Shown: positions 56,301 through 59,180, counted from the stretch's first letter. The stretch: DNA of 64,000 nucleotides from Zygaena filipendulae (GCA_907165275.2 OU015655.1:5530501-5594500); one strand, 5' to 3'. Notes: generated by a model from the sequence alone, not told the origin. Program-made: numbers and translations.

Positions 56301-59180
56301 TGCACACAACTGATGTGCGATTTGTGCTTTGAATGAAACTATCACTCTAAAATCCTCCTGATCAGGGACTGTTTTAGTGGCCAAAGCTGAAGGTGATATT
56401 AATCAAAACGAGGTTTTACATAATATTGTTAAATAAGTATTTGTTTTACTTTTCATTTGGGTCACAAAGAAGTAAAACAGTGACATCTGTACTGATATTA
56501 TAAATGCGAAAGTAACTCTGTCTGTCAGTCTACAAAGGTAGACTGACAGACAGAGTTACTTTGTTGACGTGACTGTAAAGACACGCTTCAACCACTCAAC
56601 CGATCATCATGAAATTTCGCATATCTACGCGTTTCCGGGGTACAGAGGGTACCTTTTAACCCTGAATTCCTGCGGTAACTCCGAACGGGTAAAACCGCGG
56701 GGAACAGCTAGTTATAAATAAATGACATAAAAGTTTTGCATCTAGTGGGTACACGAGTAAAAAAATCCCCCAGGGACCACGCGGGTCGACTCATGAGCCA
56801 TTTTTTAATTAAGAAAACACATATTGCCCAAACCGGAGGGTTGTCATGGCAACAATGCAGGCAGCAATTCGTTATATGCTCAAGAGCATAAAAATGCTGT
56901 TTTAGTTTACCTACACCCGATATAGGCATAAACAAGAACTTTACGAGCATGAGACGTGAAAAATTAATTTATAAATATCTTTGAATGTGTAGTTTACTAT
57001 AGCTGTTGGCCGCCGTCGTACTTTCGTTCTTCGAGTAGGTAATTGGATAAATAGTAGCCTATTCTTACTTGCTCGTTCAAAAGCATTAGTACATAATCAT
57101 GTGAATAGTGAAAAAAAACACATATTCGTATTTATAACATTAAGGAGACTGAGGTAATTAAGTTTTATTTAATTAAACTCTGAGAAATCAAGCTAACGTG
57201 GTGTGTAAAGGGCCACAAAATATCTATATAGGTCCATAATACGCACCTGTATTCATCTCACAAAGTCTCCTACTGGGAATCGAACCTATTTCATCAAAAT
57301 TACATAATTACCAAATGAGTCAAATAATCAAATGCCAATCTAGTTATCTTTACTTAACTTTTTTCTTCTTTTGAATTTTTGGATTCGTTGGCGATGATTT
57401 CTTCGCCAACAATATCGACATAAAGAGCGCGGGAAACCGCCCAACGAACAAAGTACATACCTACGGTATGCGGAAACGAAGCCGGGAAAGCACAGACGCA
57501 AATGGAGCTCTATATTTTAGAGTATACCAATTTATATATACCGGTGTCGCATAAAGCCTAATTAAAGCGGAAAACCTAAGGAGAAGAAAGATCGGAGCTC
57601 AAAAATGATGATACTACATGAATCTATCTTTCATGTTCAACATAATTGGATGCAGATAAGCAATAACATGTTAACCCACAAAATTAAGTTACCTATTCAG
57701 AACGATTTATTGAGAGTTAGGGAACGTTTTTTAATTATGTGTTTACCTTATTACATTGTTTAAGTATTTAACTAAATATTGAACATAAAAAATGTTGACA
57801 GAAAATGGCGCTATAATTTTAAAACACGATTTACTCAAAATTTCTCCAGTGTCGATTAATACACTATTGCTTATCTATGTCCAATTTATAATTACCTACA
57901 TCTTGAATGTATTTTTGTTTTTGTGCTAAAAGTAGCCTAGAATTAGTATGTTATTTTATCACTTAGGCTTATAAATTATCACGCAAAACGTCTAACTTGA
58001 CACAGGTCTACCTAAAAAGAAGCTAAACTTGCAAACTCACCCGTGAGCGGTATCGGCAGAGATAACTTAGTTTTAAAACGGTACAGAAATAATGAGCGTG
58101 AGTTGTGACACGGATGACTTCTATAATAATCTTACACCTCTTAATGTGTCGCCCACACACTTTGACCCTACACTAAAAGTGTGTGGGCGACAGTCCACCT
58201 TGCGATTGGTGGACGCTTTGGAATTTCTTCTAGTGCTTCATTTTGATTGACAGCTAATTACAAATAACTTTTATTTTTATTTATTTCCATCGAAATTTCG
58301 ACCTTACGTAAACAATGAAGGGTCTTAATTCCGATGGACATCGAGGCTGTGGTAAGACCCCGAGTTACGATGTTATATTTATAGTTTTTAACCTGTGGTG
58401 AACAATTTTTAGTGAGGAGTAACATATATCCGACCACTAGGAAAATTTTAAAGTTGCACTACTACGGCATAAATGTTCACGGCATAATGGTTCCACTCAC
58501 GTTCATGTAAACTTTCGACGCCTTTTCACTCCCTTAGAGACTGAATGTAAAAAGTAAGTTTTTACATCCCAAAAGAATAAGGAATACCTACTATACTTTT
58601 AGTTTCAGTTGTCTTATCTATTAGGCATTAATGAATCATTGAGGAGGCTTCTTAATAAATATACTAGCTATTCCTCGCGGTTTCACCAGCGACATTTTCC
58701 CAGTTCCAGTTCCCGCGGGAATTACTCTGACGTCACATGCGCGCCGTTCGCGATCGTTGGGAGCAGACTAACTTGCACCCTCCCGTGAAAGTAGGTCGGG
58801 TGTATGGGTTTATGAACTATCCCTTTGTCACAGCGTGAAAGCGTAACAAAATACTTTTATTCGACAAGAAAATCCGTTCAGTAGTTTTTGCGTTTATCGC
58901 GAACCGACAGACAGACAAACGCGGTGGACGACTTTGTTTTATAATATTGTGTATAAGGTTACATTTAGAATTATCCACCTTGTAACCGTGACAATGGCAA
59001 TTTTGTCGGCAGACGTATCCAAATGAAAGGATAAATCGTCGCGAGCGGCCCGCGCCCGGTCTGTTCACGTCCATAAAACTGCCTGAAGCTGAGCCCCCAA
59101 ACGGAGTGGCGCCCCTGCTGGACTTCCCGCGGGGGCGCATGCGACCAGTCACTTTCCTCGGAGAGGGACCATACGGGAGT
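6927..59180 (+). CDS. Ddr: Discoidin domain receptor tyrosine kinase (gene model, 3' incomplete)
   Basis: Eleven exons join in frame: 6927-7218, 28180-28291, 29657-29888, 32296-32443, 32709-32897, 33055-33188, 33375-33582, 37648-37966, 38702-38805, 43079-43173, 59013-59180 (2001 nt, 667 codons). Every intron is GT-AG and every phase agrees. Order: signal peptide (about 1-22), Thr-rich linker (23-98), discoidin domain (C103 to C258), discoidin-like domain (about 262-438), basic RKKR (463-466), transmembrane helix (about 472-495), juxtamembrane, glycine loop GEGPYG (661-666). Known DDR family members are plasma-membrane collagen receptors with a cytoplasmic tyrosine kinase; collagen binding is inferred here, not shown. 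The catalytic exons lie beyond the window, so kinase activity cannot be judged. Insects can carry more than one DDR-like gene, so Ddr versus a paralogue (smal type) is not settled. Introns range from 157 bp to about 21 kb. Confidence 0.93.
8130..8377 (+). mobile_element. Helitron-like element, subtype B
   Basis: Ends in the hairpin-CTAG terminus at 8377. The interior (ACGGATTTTGATAAAATTTT onward, two tandem TTCCCGCGGGAACTCC units) is nearly the same as 47417-47684. Noncoding; the 5' end is approximate. Confidence 0.72.
8396..8520 (+). repeat. tRNA-derived SINE body fragment
   Basis: Contains the block CACATTGTTGCTTGGTTTCC followed by ATGACACAAGCTTATAGCTTA and a GATCTGTGTGTAGTGA-type segment. 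The same order is found in reverse at 39737-39910. It lacks the 5' tRNA-like part and abuts the Helitron-like element starting at 8525. Confidence 0.6.
8525..8685 (+). mobile_element. Helitron-like element, short degenerate copy
   Basis: Starts TCCTTGCTATTGTATTGTAA, a diverged form of the family 5' end, and ends GCTAG at 8685 after a diverged hairpin. Internal ATCCCAGTATTCCTACGGGA corresponds to the family's TCCCGGAATTCCCGCGGGA block. Confidence 0.65.
9112..9342 (+). mobile_element. Helitron-like element, subtype C
   Basis: The 3' hairpin CGCGGGTGAAACCGCGCGGG and CTAG (9339-9342) are clear. The 5' part, with TGACTGACTGATCGATCAAC and an ACCCCTGACGGGATGAAAAG block, differs from the other subtypes, so this is a separate non-autonomous lineage sharing the 3' end. 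Confidence 0.65.
9343..9949. other. Noncoding gap within intron 1
   Basis: No gene supported. The block near 9490-9670 is more GC-rich than its surroundings but has no frame resembling a known protein and no clear repeat ends. Confidence 0.4.
9950..10107 (+). mobile_element. Helitron-like element, short copy
   Basis: Starts TCTTTATAAATAAAAATGAA and ends with the hairpin GCGGGTGAAACTGCGGGGCA then TTAG, a one-base change from CTAG. Noncoding. Confidence 0.62.
10704..10940 (-). mobile_element. Helitron-like element, degenerate, minus orientation
   Basis: On the minus strand it runs from an ATACTAATATTATATGAG-type 5' end (10920-10940), through a block read as TCCTGAGTGACATACATA, to a decayed hairpin near 10704-10735. 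The same subtype is at 22325-22530 and 44781-44970. Confidence 0.55.
11054..11287. mobile_element. MITE family Y, copy 1
   Basis: About 234 bp with roughly 60-bp imperfect terminal inverted repeats: GGGGCTATTACGTAAC on the left and ACATAATAGCCC on the right. Homologous to 19415-19655 and 48957-49191. Noncoding, and probably mobilised in trans by an unseen DNA transposon. Confidence 0.8.
13440..13498 (+). mobile_element. Helitron-like 3' end fragment
   Basis: Only the terminal part is recognisable: TTACGCGGGTGAAACCACGG, then GTAGCTAG ending 13498 with T after it. The 5' portion is lost or too diverged. Confidence 0.6.
13555..13577. repeat. ACT trinucleotide microsatellite
   Basis: About seven ACT/CTA units in a row. 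Confidence 0.8.
13785..14212 (+). mobile_element. Helitron-like element, long composite copy
   Basis: The 3' half matches the reference family (CTCAATCACGCAAAAACGGC, then GGTACAGAGAAGGACATAGG) and ends CTAG at 14212, though its hairpin has been shortened. The 5' half resembles subtype A, so this may be one longer element or one inserted next to another. Confidence 0.58.
14217..14502 (+). mobile_element. Helitron-like element, subtype A
   Basis: Begins at the AAAGAGTAGAATCCGCGATT block shared with 3735-3992 and ends with a full hairpin and CTAG at 14502. It follows the previous copy by four bases, in tandem. Confidence 0.72.
14524..14711 (-). mobile_element. Helitron-like element, minus orientation
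   Basis: CTAG at 14524-14527 marks the 3' end. Then come the hairpin with GGTTTCACGCGCG, a GGGATAAAAAGTACCCTATG block, and a 5' end near 14711 with TTTCGCATTTATAAT. It faces the preceding plus-strand copy 3' end to 3' end across about 21 bp. Confidence 0.72.
14908..15130 (-). mobile_element. Helitron-like element, subtype D
   Basis: CTAGCTGTGCCCCGCGGTTT marks the 3' end at 14908. The rest carries an AGATTAGCCGGAACAAACAG motif shared in part with 53843-54031. The 5' end is not clear. Confidence 0.65.
17210..17710. other. GC-rich patch in intron 1, unassigned
   Basis: Clearly richer in GC and CpG than the surrounding intron, with a short GT run at 17311-17323. The plus-strand frame 17497-17709 is open but begins with a non-ATG codon, resembles nothing I know, and has no phase-compatible splice pair that I can defend. 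It could be an internal promoter, noncoding exon, enhancer or old repeat. Confidence 0.3.
19415..19655. mobile_element. MITE family Y, copy 2
   Basis: Terminal inverted repeats GGGCAATTATGTAACTTTTG (left) and ATTACATAATAGCCCCTCAG (right). The interior, with TTTGGTTGATTGCTAGATGT, is shared with the copies at 11054 and 48957. Confidence 0.8.
21663..21718. repeat. Two adjacent perfect palindromes
   Basis: The first hairpin has 15-bp arms at 21663-21677 and 21682-21696 with a 4-nt loop. Three bases later, 21699-21718 is a perfect 20-bp palindrome, ACGTAGTTATATAACTACGT. No coding sequence or transposon context was recognised. Confidence 0.88.
21880..21935 (+). mobile_element. Decayed Helitron-like 3' end
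   Basis: GATGAAACCGCGGGGAGAACAGC resembles the terminal hairpin region, followed by a CTTAGT instead of CTAGT. Only a fragment. Confidence 0.4.
22325..22530 (-). mobile_element. Helitron-like element, minus orientation
   Basis: On the plus strand it reads from a diverged hairpin (CACAGTTTCATCCACGGTAA) to TTATAATATTAGTATAGAT. It contains CTATGTCACTCAGGACTACC, shared with 10704-10940, and tandem CACAAACTCACA units near its 5' end. Confidence 0.65.
22555..22792 (+). mobile_element. Second Helitron-like type (CCGTGCGAAGCCGGGG hairpin)
   Basis: Starts at AAAACGAAGTCGCTTGCCGCC and ends with hairpin CCCCGTGCGAAGCCGGGGCA followed by GGGGGTTAG and T. The architecture (hairpin about 10 nt before a TAG end) is like the main family but the sequence differs. 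Confidence 0.55.
23322..23347. repeat. GAAA microsatellite
   Basis: Imperfect GAAA units followed by CATTTATTTTATC, a configuration common next to lepidopteran retroelement ends. No element body was recognised downstream. Confidence 0.6.
24415..24690. mobile_element. Two Helitron-like fragments
   Basis: 24415-24500 is a minus-orientation piece (CATTCCGGGATAAAAATAAC and a CCCCTGAAAACCTGTATG block). 24595-24688 is a plus-orientation 3' piece with TGATGTTATAAGGAGTAAAT and hairpin TGGGTGAAACCGCGGAGCAC. The latter subtype recurs at 53095-53190. Confidence 0.55.
24691..25857. other. Noncoding gap within intron 1
   Basis: AT-rich and without recognised genes or repeats. The open frame around 25277-25555 starts at a non-ATG codon and has no known match. 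Confidence 0.4.
25858..26709. mobile_element. Fold-back element, family W, copy 1
   Basis: The left part (GGGGGCACGGTAGTGCCCCC hairpin, then CTCGAAGCGCTTCGTCG) and the block with AACCCCTTAAATTAGGGGAT are shared with 29161-29545. The right part is a very large inverted repeat: arms about 26303-26470 and 26541-26709 (some 168 bp each, only a few mismatches by eye) around a 70-bp centre. No coding frame. The high arm identity suggests recent formation or gene conversion. Confidence 0.8.
26775..27535 (-). mobile_element. Degenerate mariner transposon, 5' part
   Basis: Minus-strand reading enters from a possible terminal repeat ACATGGGGCACACTAAAAGT near 27535. The transposase N-terminus follows, then a truncated 3' part. 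The element stops matching near 26775, inside the catalytic region, so the 3' half and right terminal repeat are missing. Confidence 0.78.
26984..27400 (-). pseudogene. Mariner transposase fragment (DNA-binding domain)
   Basis: The 138-residue frame matches what I know of mariner transposases: an N-terminal helix-turn-helix region, a RRWFADFERGR-like motif, DEFREGRPST, then ENPRITYETI and a second helix-turn-helix. It ends prematurely after RWIPH. In another frame the sequence continues to about 26775 with TGDQTWIYCFEP, the counterpart of the conserved TGDETW containing the first catalytic Asp. The element is therefore frameshifted, lacks the rest of the DDD domain and cannot make active transposase. 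The likely start is an ATG near 27361 or 27400. It lies in Ddr intron 1, in antisense orientation. Confidence 0.88.
27942..28011 (-). mobile_element. Helitron-like 3' fragment near Ddr exon 2
   Basis: CTAG at 27942-27945, a diverged hairpin, and GTTAATTTCGGAGTTCCCGC. Truncated after about 70 bp. It ends some 170 bp upstream of the exon 2 acceptor. Confidence 0.62.
28180..28291 (+). CDS. Ddr: Ddr exon 2: start of discoidin domain
   Basis: Acceptor TTTCGCAG at 28172-28179 and donor GTAACC at 28292. Residues 98-134 contain CKVPLGMENGMI, equivalent to the CRYPLGM segment that opens the discoidin domain of known DDRs, and ASSSYDQS, equivalent to ASS-W-S-S. C103 should pair with C258. Tyr125 occupies the position of the collagen-contacting Trp of vertebrate DDRs. 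The exon starts in phase 1 and ends in phase 2, consistent with its neighbours. Confidence 0.92.
28292..29656. other. Ddr intron 2
   Basis: GT-AG intron of 1365 bp. The first 850 bp show no recognised repeat; 29161-29545 is a copy of fold-back family W. Confidence 0.85.
29161..29545 (+). mobile_element. Fold-back element, family W, copy 2
   Basis: Shares with 25858-26709 the GTAGTGCCCCCGCC and CGAAGCGCTTCGTCG blocks, AACCCCTTAAACTAGGGGAC, and one copy of the arm (GAGATCTGATAACTTTTTGA, then CATTTTACATGAAAATG). It has only one arm, so it does not fold back. Confidence 0.72.
29657..29888 (+). CDS. Ddr: Ddr exon 3: core of discoidin domain
   Basis: Acceptor TCTTTTGCAG ends at 29656; donor GTAAGT starts at 29889. 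Residues 135-212. Family hallmarks: GGAWCPNG (C146, expected to pair with C250), QYLEINL, TQGRFANTVGVEF (R177 and E185, matching two collagen-site residues of human DDR2), and a YSLEYWRKSLDHWVKY strand matching the YSRDG--W region. G142 replaces the Asp of the EGDGAWCP motif. Ends in phase 0. Confidence 0.95.
30803..31117 (-). mobile_element. Helitron-like element, subtype E
   Basis: 3' end AATAGCTGTGCCCCACAGTT at 30803, then a long interior with GCCTTCCTCGATAAATGGGC and CAGTAGTTCTTGAGATTAAC, and a 5' end with AACAAACTCTTCAGCTATAT. This interior is familiar from other lepidopteran genomes. Confidence 0.65.
31192..31360 (-). mobile_element. Helitron-like element, minus orientation
   Basis: CCAGCTGTTCTCTGTGATTT at the 3' end, then GTACCCCTGACAACGCGTGT and AACAAACTCACTTTCGCAT at the 5' side. 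The terminal ATTATAATATTAGTAGGA is missing. Confidence 0.65.
32296..32443 (+). CDS. Ddr: Ddr exon 4: end of discoidin domain
   Basis: Acceptor TTTCAG ends at 32295. Residues 213-261 include LISGNTNTY, PFVASKVRFFPY and ACMRVEIYGC, closing the discoidin domain at C258 (VELYGC in vertebrates), about 156 residues after C103. C250 should pair with C146. The donor GTAGGT at 32444 was chosen over GTACAA at 32448 because only the first keeps phase with exon 5 (C + AA gives Gln262). Confidence 0.93.
32709..32897 (+). CDS. Ddr: Ddr exon 5: start of discoidin-like domain
   Basis: Acceptor CTCTACAG ends at 32708; donor GTAAAG begins at 32898. Residues 262-324. ALIAYAAPRGGDM corresponds to LLSYTAPVGQTM of DDR1; FEDLTYDGV and GGLGQ-type FDGLGQMTDSLVG correspond to the next conserved blocks. 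Begins the second extracellular domain. The preceding intron is only 265 bp. Confidence 0.93.
32932..32991 (+). mobile_element. Helitron-like 3' fragment inside a 157-bp intron
   Basis: GGAGTTCCTGTGGGAATTCC, then CACGCTGGTGAAACGCCAGC and ACAGCAATT, a diverged copy of the family 3' end. It occupies more than a third of Ddr intron 5 (32898-33054). Confidence 0.65.
33055..33188 (+). CDS. Ddr: Ddr exon 6: discoidin-like domain, middle
   Basis: Acceptor TTCTTTCAG ends at 33054; donor GTAATA at 33189. Residues 325-369: WVGWNKS (YVGW in vertebrates), VELTFNF, and LFTYVDLHTNNMF, the counterpart of the MKVHCNNMF block with Thr in place of Cys. Ends in phase 0. Confidence 0.93.
33375..33582 (+). CDS. 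Ddr: Ddr exon 7: end of discoidin-like domain
   Basis: Acceptor CTGCAG ends at 33374; donor GTAAGT at 33583. Residues 370-438: LFKEAEVYFSLEGERWQED, ARIVHIDL, AKHIMLKLKF, and WILISEITFRSG, equivalent to WMMFSEITFQSD in DDR2. The three cysteines expected in the vertebrate domain (HCNNM, QCYF and KCQY-like positions) are all replaced. Leaves one base for exon 8. Confidence 0.94.
33601..33732. mobile_element. MITE family Z, short palindromic copy
   Basis: About 130 bp that is almost entirely an imperfect inverted repeat: GAGGCCGTATTGATGAATCG on the left and GATTCAAAAATACGGCCCC on the right, with GAATGCTC/GAGCATTC at the centre. The ends resemble 60364-60836. It begins about 18 bp after the exon 7 donor. 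Confidence 0.82.
36019..36202 (+). mobile_element. Helitron-like element, full length
   Basis: TCCTTACTAATATTATAAAT start, tandem TTTG units, CTTTCACGCCTTAACGGCTC, GTATAGAGAAGGACATAGGA, then hairpin GCGGGTGAAATCGCGGGGA and CTAG at 36202. About 184 bp, flanked by A and T. Confidence 0.8.
37071..37573 (-). mobile_element. Helitron-like element split by MITE X
   Basis: The 3' part (TTGGCTGTTCTCCGCGGTTT to GCGGGAAT, 37071-37120) and the 5' part (CCGTGATAAAAATTACCCTA to about 37573) are the two halves of a standard minus-orientation copy. They are interrupted by 37122-37437 within the normally continuous GCGGGAATTCCGGGATAAAA block. Confidence 0.75.
37122..37437 (-). mobile_element. MITE family X, copy 2 (nested)
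   Basis: About 316 bp in the opposite orientation to 5374-5686. Inner TAGTCCGTC (37158) and GACGGACTA (ending 37411); outer GGGATGTTGACTA and TAGTCTACATGCCC. The centre includes TCGTGACGTCACTAACCGCT. The insertion point inside a Helitron-like copy defines its ends. Confidence 0.8.
37648..37966 (+). CDS. Ddr: Ddr exon 8: juxtamembrane, transmembrane helix, cytoplasmic start
   Basis: Acceptor TTTTCAG ends at 37647; donor GTGAGT at 37967. Residues 439-544. Extracellular stalk VPTVVNASIEFLDEYYRTDIPP with sequon N444-A-S, then RKKR (463-466), sequon N467-S-S, and a hydrophobic helix about 472-495 rich in Gly and Ala (GAVVGGGAFIAAAAVLL). A stop-transfer cluster KRTRRR (497-502) sets the cytoplasmic side. 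The small-residue GxxxG-like pattern suits helix dimerisation, known to matter in DDRs; the application here is inference. The cytoplasmic part is Arg/Asn-rich and poorly conserved. Ends with two bases (CG) for exon 9. Confidence 0.92.
38451..38656 (-). mobile_element. Helitron-like element, minus orientation
   Basis: CTAG at 38451, TCCCCCGCGGTTTCACC hairpin, CGGGATAAAAAGTACCCTAT, and a variant 5' half with an AATATAATTCTATATTCC insert. It lies in the 735-bp intron 8 and ends about 45 bp before the exon 9 acceptor. Confidence 0.72.
38702..38805 (+). CDS. Ddr: Ddr exon 9: juxtamembrane with tyrosines
   Basis: Acceptor TACTCCCAG ends at 38701; donor GTAAGT at 38806. Residues 545-579, AVVDEDYREPYNIWRETL then a charged segment RRDKRDGHDQNEYN. 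The tyrosines in acidic context (DEDY, EPY) are plausible phosphorylation and adaptor sites. No NPxY motif is visible here. The phase fits both neighbours (CG + C gives Arg545; a G is left over). Confidence 0.88.
38905..39103 (-). mobile_element. Helitron-like element, full length, well preserved
   Basis: On the plus strand CTAGCTGTGCCCCGCGATTT through GGGATAAAAAGTACCC-like, TCCTTCTCTGCACCCCTGAC, TTTTGCGTGATTGAGTAACA, to TTATAATATTAGTAGGA. Both ends are intact (199 bp), and the hairpin arms CCGCG/CGCGG flank TTTCAC. The best reference copy in minus orientation. Confidence 0.85.
39209..39578 (+). mobile_element. Helitron-like element, long subtype F
   Basis: Begins near AAAATCTCGTGTCACAGTGT (shared with 48749) and ends with a decayed hairpin and CTAG at 39578. 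It has two TTCC-CGGGAACTCC-type blocks, so it may be two overlapping copies. Confidence 0.6.
39737..39946 (-). repeat. tRNA-derived SINE, minus orientation
   Basis: On the minus strand it runs from TTTGTGTGATGAACACAGGG through CAGTCTGGGTGTGTTTATAT, GCTTGGTTTCCACGACACAA and a GATCTGTGTGTTGTGATGTG block to a tail of ATT repeats (39737-39760). The CTGTGTTCATCACACAAAGT box is shared with 40591 and 57238. The tRNA-like head is missing. Confidence 0.65.
40591..40680 (-). repeat. tRNA-derived SINE head fragment
   Basis: The minus strand has GGGTTCGATTCCCGGTGGG, a polymerase III B-box type sequence as in tRNA genes, followed by GGACTTTGTGTGATGAATAC. There is no complete tRNA cloverleaf, so a SINE head and not a tRNA gene. 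Confidence 0.65.
41278..41383. repeat. TG dinucleotide microsatellite
   Basis: About 105 bp of imperfect TG repeats with interruptions (TATA, GAGTG, GGTG). Likely polymorphic in length. Confidence 0.95.
41882..42066 (-). mobile_element. Helitron-like element, full length
   Basis: CTAGCTGTTCCCAGCGGTTT at the 3' end, CCGGGACAAAAAGTACTCTA, GTACCCCTGACAACGTGTGT, GCTAAGGCGTGAAAGCGCAA, and a 5' end TTTATAATAATAAGAA. Intact by structure but diverged. Confidence 0.75.
42372..42572 (+). repeat. Poly-A-tailed retroelement or SINE 3' end
   Basis: Contains GGCAACGCACTGGCATTCC, ATGTCTATGGGCGGCGGTAA, CTTACCATCAGGTGTACCAC, and CGTTTGCCCCCTATGACATA followed by a run of A. This conserved tail occurs widely in Lepidoptera, but the precise family is not certain to me. 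No coding region is attached. Confidence 0.7.
42719..42925 (+). repeat. SINE fragment, plus orientation
   Basis: TGTTTATTCTGAGTCTGGGT leads to TATTTATAGTATGTATCAGA and then GGTGGCTTGTGTGAACCCAA with an ATT-repeat tail at 42910-42918. Same family as 39737-39946 and 60165-60285. Confidence 0.55.
43079..43173 (+). CDS. Ddr: Ddr exon 10: juxtamembrane
   Basis: Acceptor TTGTTGTCAG ends at 43078; donor GTGAGT at 43174. Residues 580-611: EICEDPEFPRPYMMKRPDP then ESFYATTDIIHH. The YATTDI segment resembles the HYAEADIV segment of vertebrate DDRs, a known juxtamembrane tyrosine region. Ends in phase 0. Short and GC-rich against its introns, which supports it as coding. Confidence 0.9.
43783..44094. 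mobile_element. MITE family V, copy 1 (TA duplication)
   Basis: About 312 bp with near-perfect 45-bp terminal inverted repeats, CACACCGGCAGAATTTGCGG on the left and its complement on the right, flanked by TA on both sides as expected for Tc1/mariner-type insertion. AT-rich centre, noncoding. Confidence 0.9.
44371..44725. mobile_element. MITE family V, copy 2 (TA duplication)
   Basis: Same ends as 43783-44094 and flanked by TA, only 276 bp further on. The body is almost identical until about 44630. There the sequence changes to a TACGTAATTACGTATATACG-type palindromic stretch that replaces part of the right end (copy 1 has GAACGATTAATAACGTGTGT). Confidence 0.9.
44781..44970 (-). mobile_element. 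Helitron-like element, degenerate
   Basis: CTAATCGATCCTTCACGGGT at the decayed 3' end, GGGATAAAATTACC, TTATGTCGCTCAGAAACACT as in 22325-22530, and a 5' end with CTCTATAATATAGAACTATT. Confidence 0.6.
45818..45965 (-). mobile_element. Helitron-like element, degenerate
   Basis: CTAGGTTTGCCTCGCGGTTT and a diverged body. Only the 3' third is secure. Confidence 0.5.
46829..46850. repeat. AATA microsatellite
   Basis: Five AATA units in a row. Confidence 0.8.
47417..47684 (+). mobile_element. Helitron-like element, subtype B
   Basis: Starts near CTTAATATATATAAATCACG, passes ACGGATTTTGATAAAATTTT, GGTACAAAGAAGGACATAGA and two GCGGGAACTC blocks, and ends hairpin plus CTAG at 47684. The better preserved partner of 8130-8377. 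Confidence 0.78.
47858..48105 (-). mobile_element. Two Helitron-like 3' fragments
   Basis: 47858-48010 carries TTGCTGGCCCCTCGGTTTCA and GACTCCCGCAGGAAC. 48057-48105 carries GATTGCCCGCGGTTTAATTC. Both are truncated and in minus orientation. Confidence 0.5.
48470..48649. mobile_element. Fold-back element (long imperfect palindrome)
   Basis: GGTGAAATTTTCGTATT at 48470 pairs with AATACGAAAATTTCACC ending 48649, and the complementarity continues inwards (CATTTTAGGGCCCGTCG with CGGGCTCTAAAATG; TTGAGAATTTTGCTATGG with CCATAGTAAAATTCTCAA) around a 15-nt centre. Noncoding. Confidence 0.85.
48749..48900 (+). mobile_element. Helitron-like 5' fragment, subtype F
   Basis: AAAATCTCGAGTCACAGTGT and GAACTCCTCTGAAACGACTT match 39209 onward. 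The 3' end is absent, and a MITE Y copy follows shortly after. Confidence 0.5.
48957..49191. mobile_element. MITE family Y, copy 3
   Basis: GGGCTATTATGTAACTTTTG on the left and AAGTTACATAATAGCCCCTC on the right, with the shared interior (TTGGTTGATTGCTAGATATT). The best preserved of the three copies. Confidence 0.82.
49291..49418. mobile_element. Nested palindromic element with GC-rich core
   Basis: Outer arms include GTAACTTATTTAGTCCC and GGGACTAAATAAGTC (14 exact base pairs, 49318-49331 with 49381-49394). Inner arms are TGGCGCCC (49343-49350) and GGGCGCCA (49364-49371). GTTATCCTAGGGGTGAAAG and CTTTCTCCCGAGGGTAAC extend the outer repeat. It could form a strong cruciform. Confidence 0.8.
50110..50405 (-). 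mobile_element. Two decayed Helitron-like copies
   Basis: 50110-50165 has CTAGTCTCTCAGCGGTTTCA. 50240-50405 has CCCCTGCAGTTTCGCTCGTA and a body with CTATACTGTAACTATTAATA, ending at TTACAAACTTTACCCATATA. Confidence 0.45.
50822..51050 (+). mobile_element. MITE family X, copy 3 (degenerate)
   Basis: GGGCTAGTTGACTAAAACT at the left, then TATTGGACACGATTTTTTTC, AATAACGGCGATACATTGAG and TTTCGCGTGACGTCACTTTC shared with 5374-5686. The right terminal repeat is lost. Confidence 0.65.
51254..51472 (-). mobile_element. Helitron-like element with CATC tract, full length
   Basis: CTAGTTGTGCCCTGCGGTTA at the 3' end through TACCCTATGTGTTAATGTGA, TTTTTGCGTGAAAGAGTAAC, about six CATC units (51411-51434) and TTATAATATTAGTAGGA at the 5' end. 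Same subtype as 55462-55704. Confidence 0.8.
52717..52825 (+). CDS. Candidate extra or alternative Ddr exon (uncertain)
   Basis: A GC-rich island inside intron 10, bounded by GTTCGTAG (ending 52716) and GTATGC (52826). The frame with GTG at 52721 is open and reads VSRAQVFGGSPSISQSEST followed by LRPVFYNDTGSLCSNN. Base composition and possible splice sites favour a real exon. Against it, this frame needs two bases from the previous exon, but exon 10 ends in phase 0. It would therefore need an additional unseen exon or belong to another transcript. I do not recognise the sequence. Other options are an old repeat or a regulatory island. Confidence 0.3.
53000..53190 (+). mobile_element. Helitron-like 3' sequences, two in tandem
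   Basis: 53005-53045 has CCTGCGGGAATTCCGAAACT followed by CACGCGGGTGAAT. 53095-53180 has TGATGTTATAAGGAGTAAAT and ACCCGAGTGAAACCGCGGGG, as at 24595-24688. The CTAG terminus is lost. Confidence 0.55.
53843..54031 (-). mobile_element. Helitron-like element, subtype D
   Basis: CTAGTTGTGCCTCGCGGTTT at 53843, then TGAGTTTCGGAATTCCCGCA, GTCCAGCCGTTCTCGAGTTT and GCGAGATAAACGAACAGCAA. The 5' end near 54031 is approximate. Confidence 0.7.
55462..55704 (-). mobile_element. Helitron-like element with longer CATC tract, full length
   Basis: CTAGTTGTGCCCCGCGATTT to TTATAATATTAGTAGGA, both ends intact. It contains about ten CATC/CGTC units at 55627-55665, against about six in the otherwise similar copy at 51254-51472. 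Confidence 0.82.
56486..56711 (+). mobile_element. Helitron-like element carrying a perfect hairpin
   Basis: TCTGTACTGATATTATAAAT start and hairpin-CTAG end at 56711. Just inside the 5' end is a perfect 25-bp inverted repeat (56509-56533 with 56538-56562, loop AAAG) made from the element's own AAAGTAACTCTGTCTGTCAG sequence. The rest is ordinary (ACCACTCAACCGATCATCAT, GGGGTACAGAGGGTACC). Confidence 0.82.
57238..57295 (-). repeat. tRNA-derived SINE head fragment
   Basis: On the minus strand AGGTTCGATTCCCAGTAGG (B-box type) precedes a TTTGTGAGATGAATACAGGT block, as at 40591-40680. Truncated. Confidence 0.55.
58147..58214. repeat. Two adjacent hairpins
   Basis: TGTCGCCCACACACTTT (58147-58163) pairs perfectly with 58176-58192. 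One base later GTCCACC pairs with GGTGGAC (58194-58200 with 58208-58214). No RNA family was recognised; probably a MITE-type end. Confidence 0.8.
58664..58957 (-). mobile_element. Helitron-like element just upstream of Ddr exon 11
   Basis: CTAGCTATTCCTCGCGGTTT at 58664, CGCGGGAATTACTCTGACG, then a non-family GC-rich part (58735-58800), AGCGTGAAAGCGTAACAAAA, TCCGTTCAGTAGTTTTTGCG and TTATAATATTGTGTA near 58957. It ends about 55 bp before the exon 11 acceptor. Confidence 0.7.
59013..59180 (+). CDS. Ddr: Ddr exon 11: start of the kinase domain
   Basis: Acceptor TTGTCGGCAG ends at 59012; donor GTAAGT at 59181. Residues 612-667, phase 0 to phase 0. It ends LLDFPRGRMRPVTFLGEGPYGS; the first part matches DFPRSRLRFKEKLGEG of known DDRs, and GEGPYG is the ATP-binding glycine loop (GxGxxG). 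Tyr replaces the usual Phe at loop position 5. The exon boundary falls right after the loop, so the VAIK lysine, HRD and DFG motifs must be on later exons. The preceding part is Pro-rich linker. Confidence 0.94.
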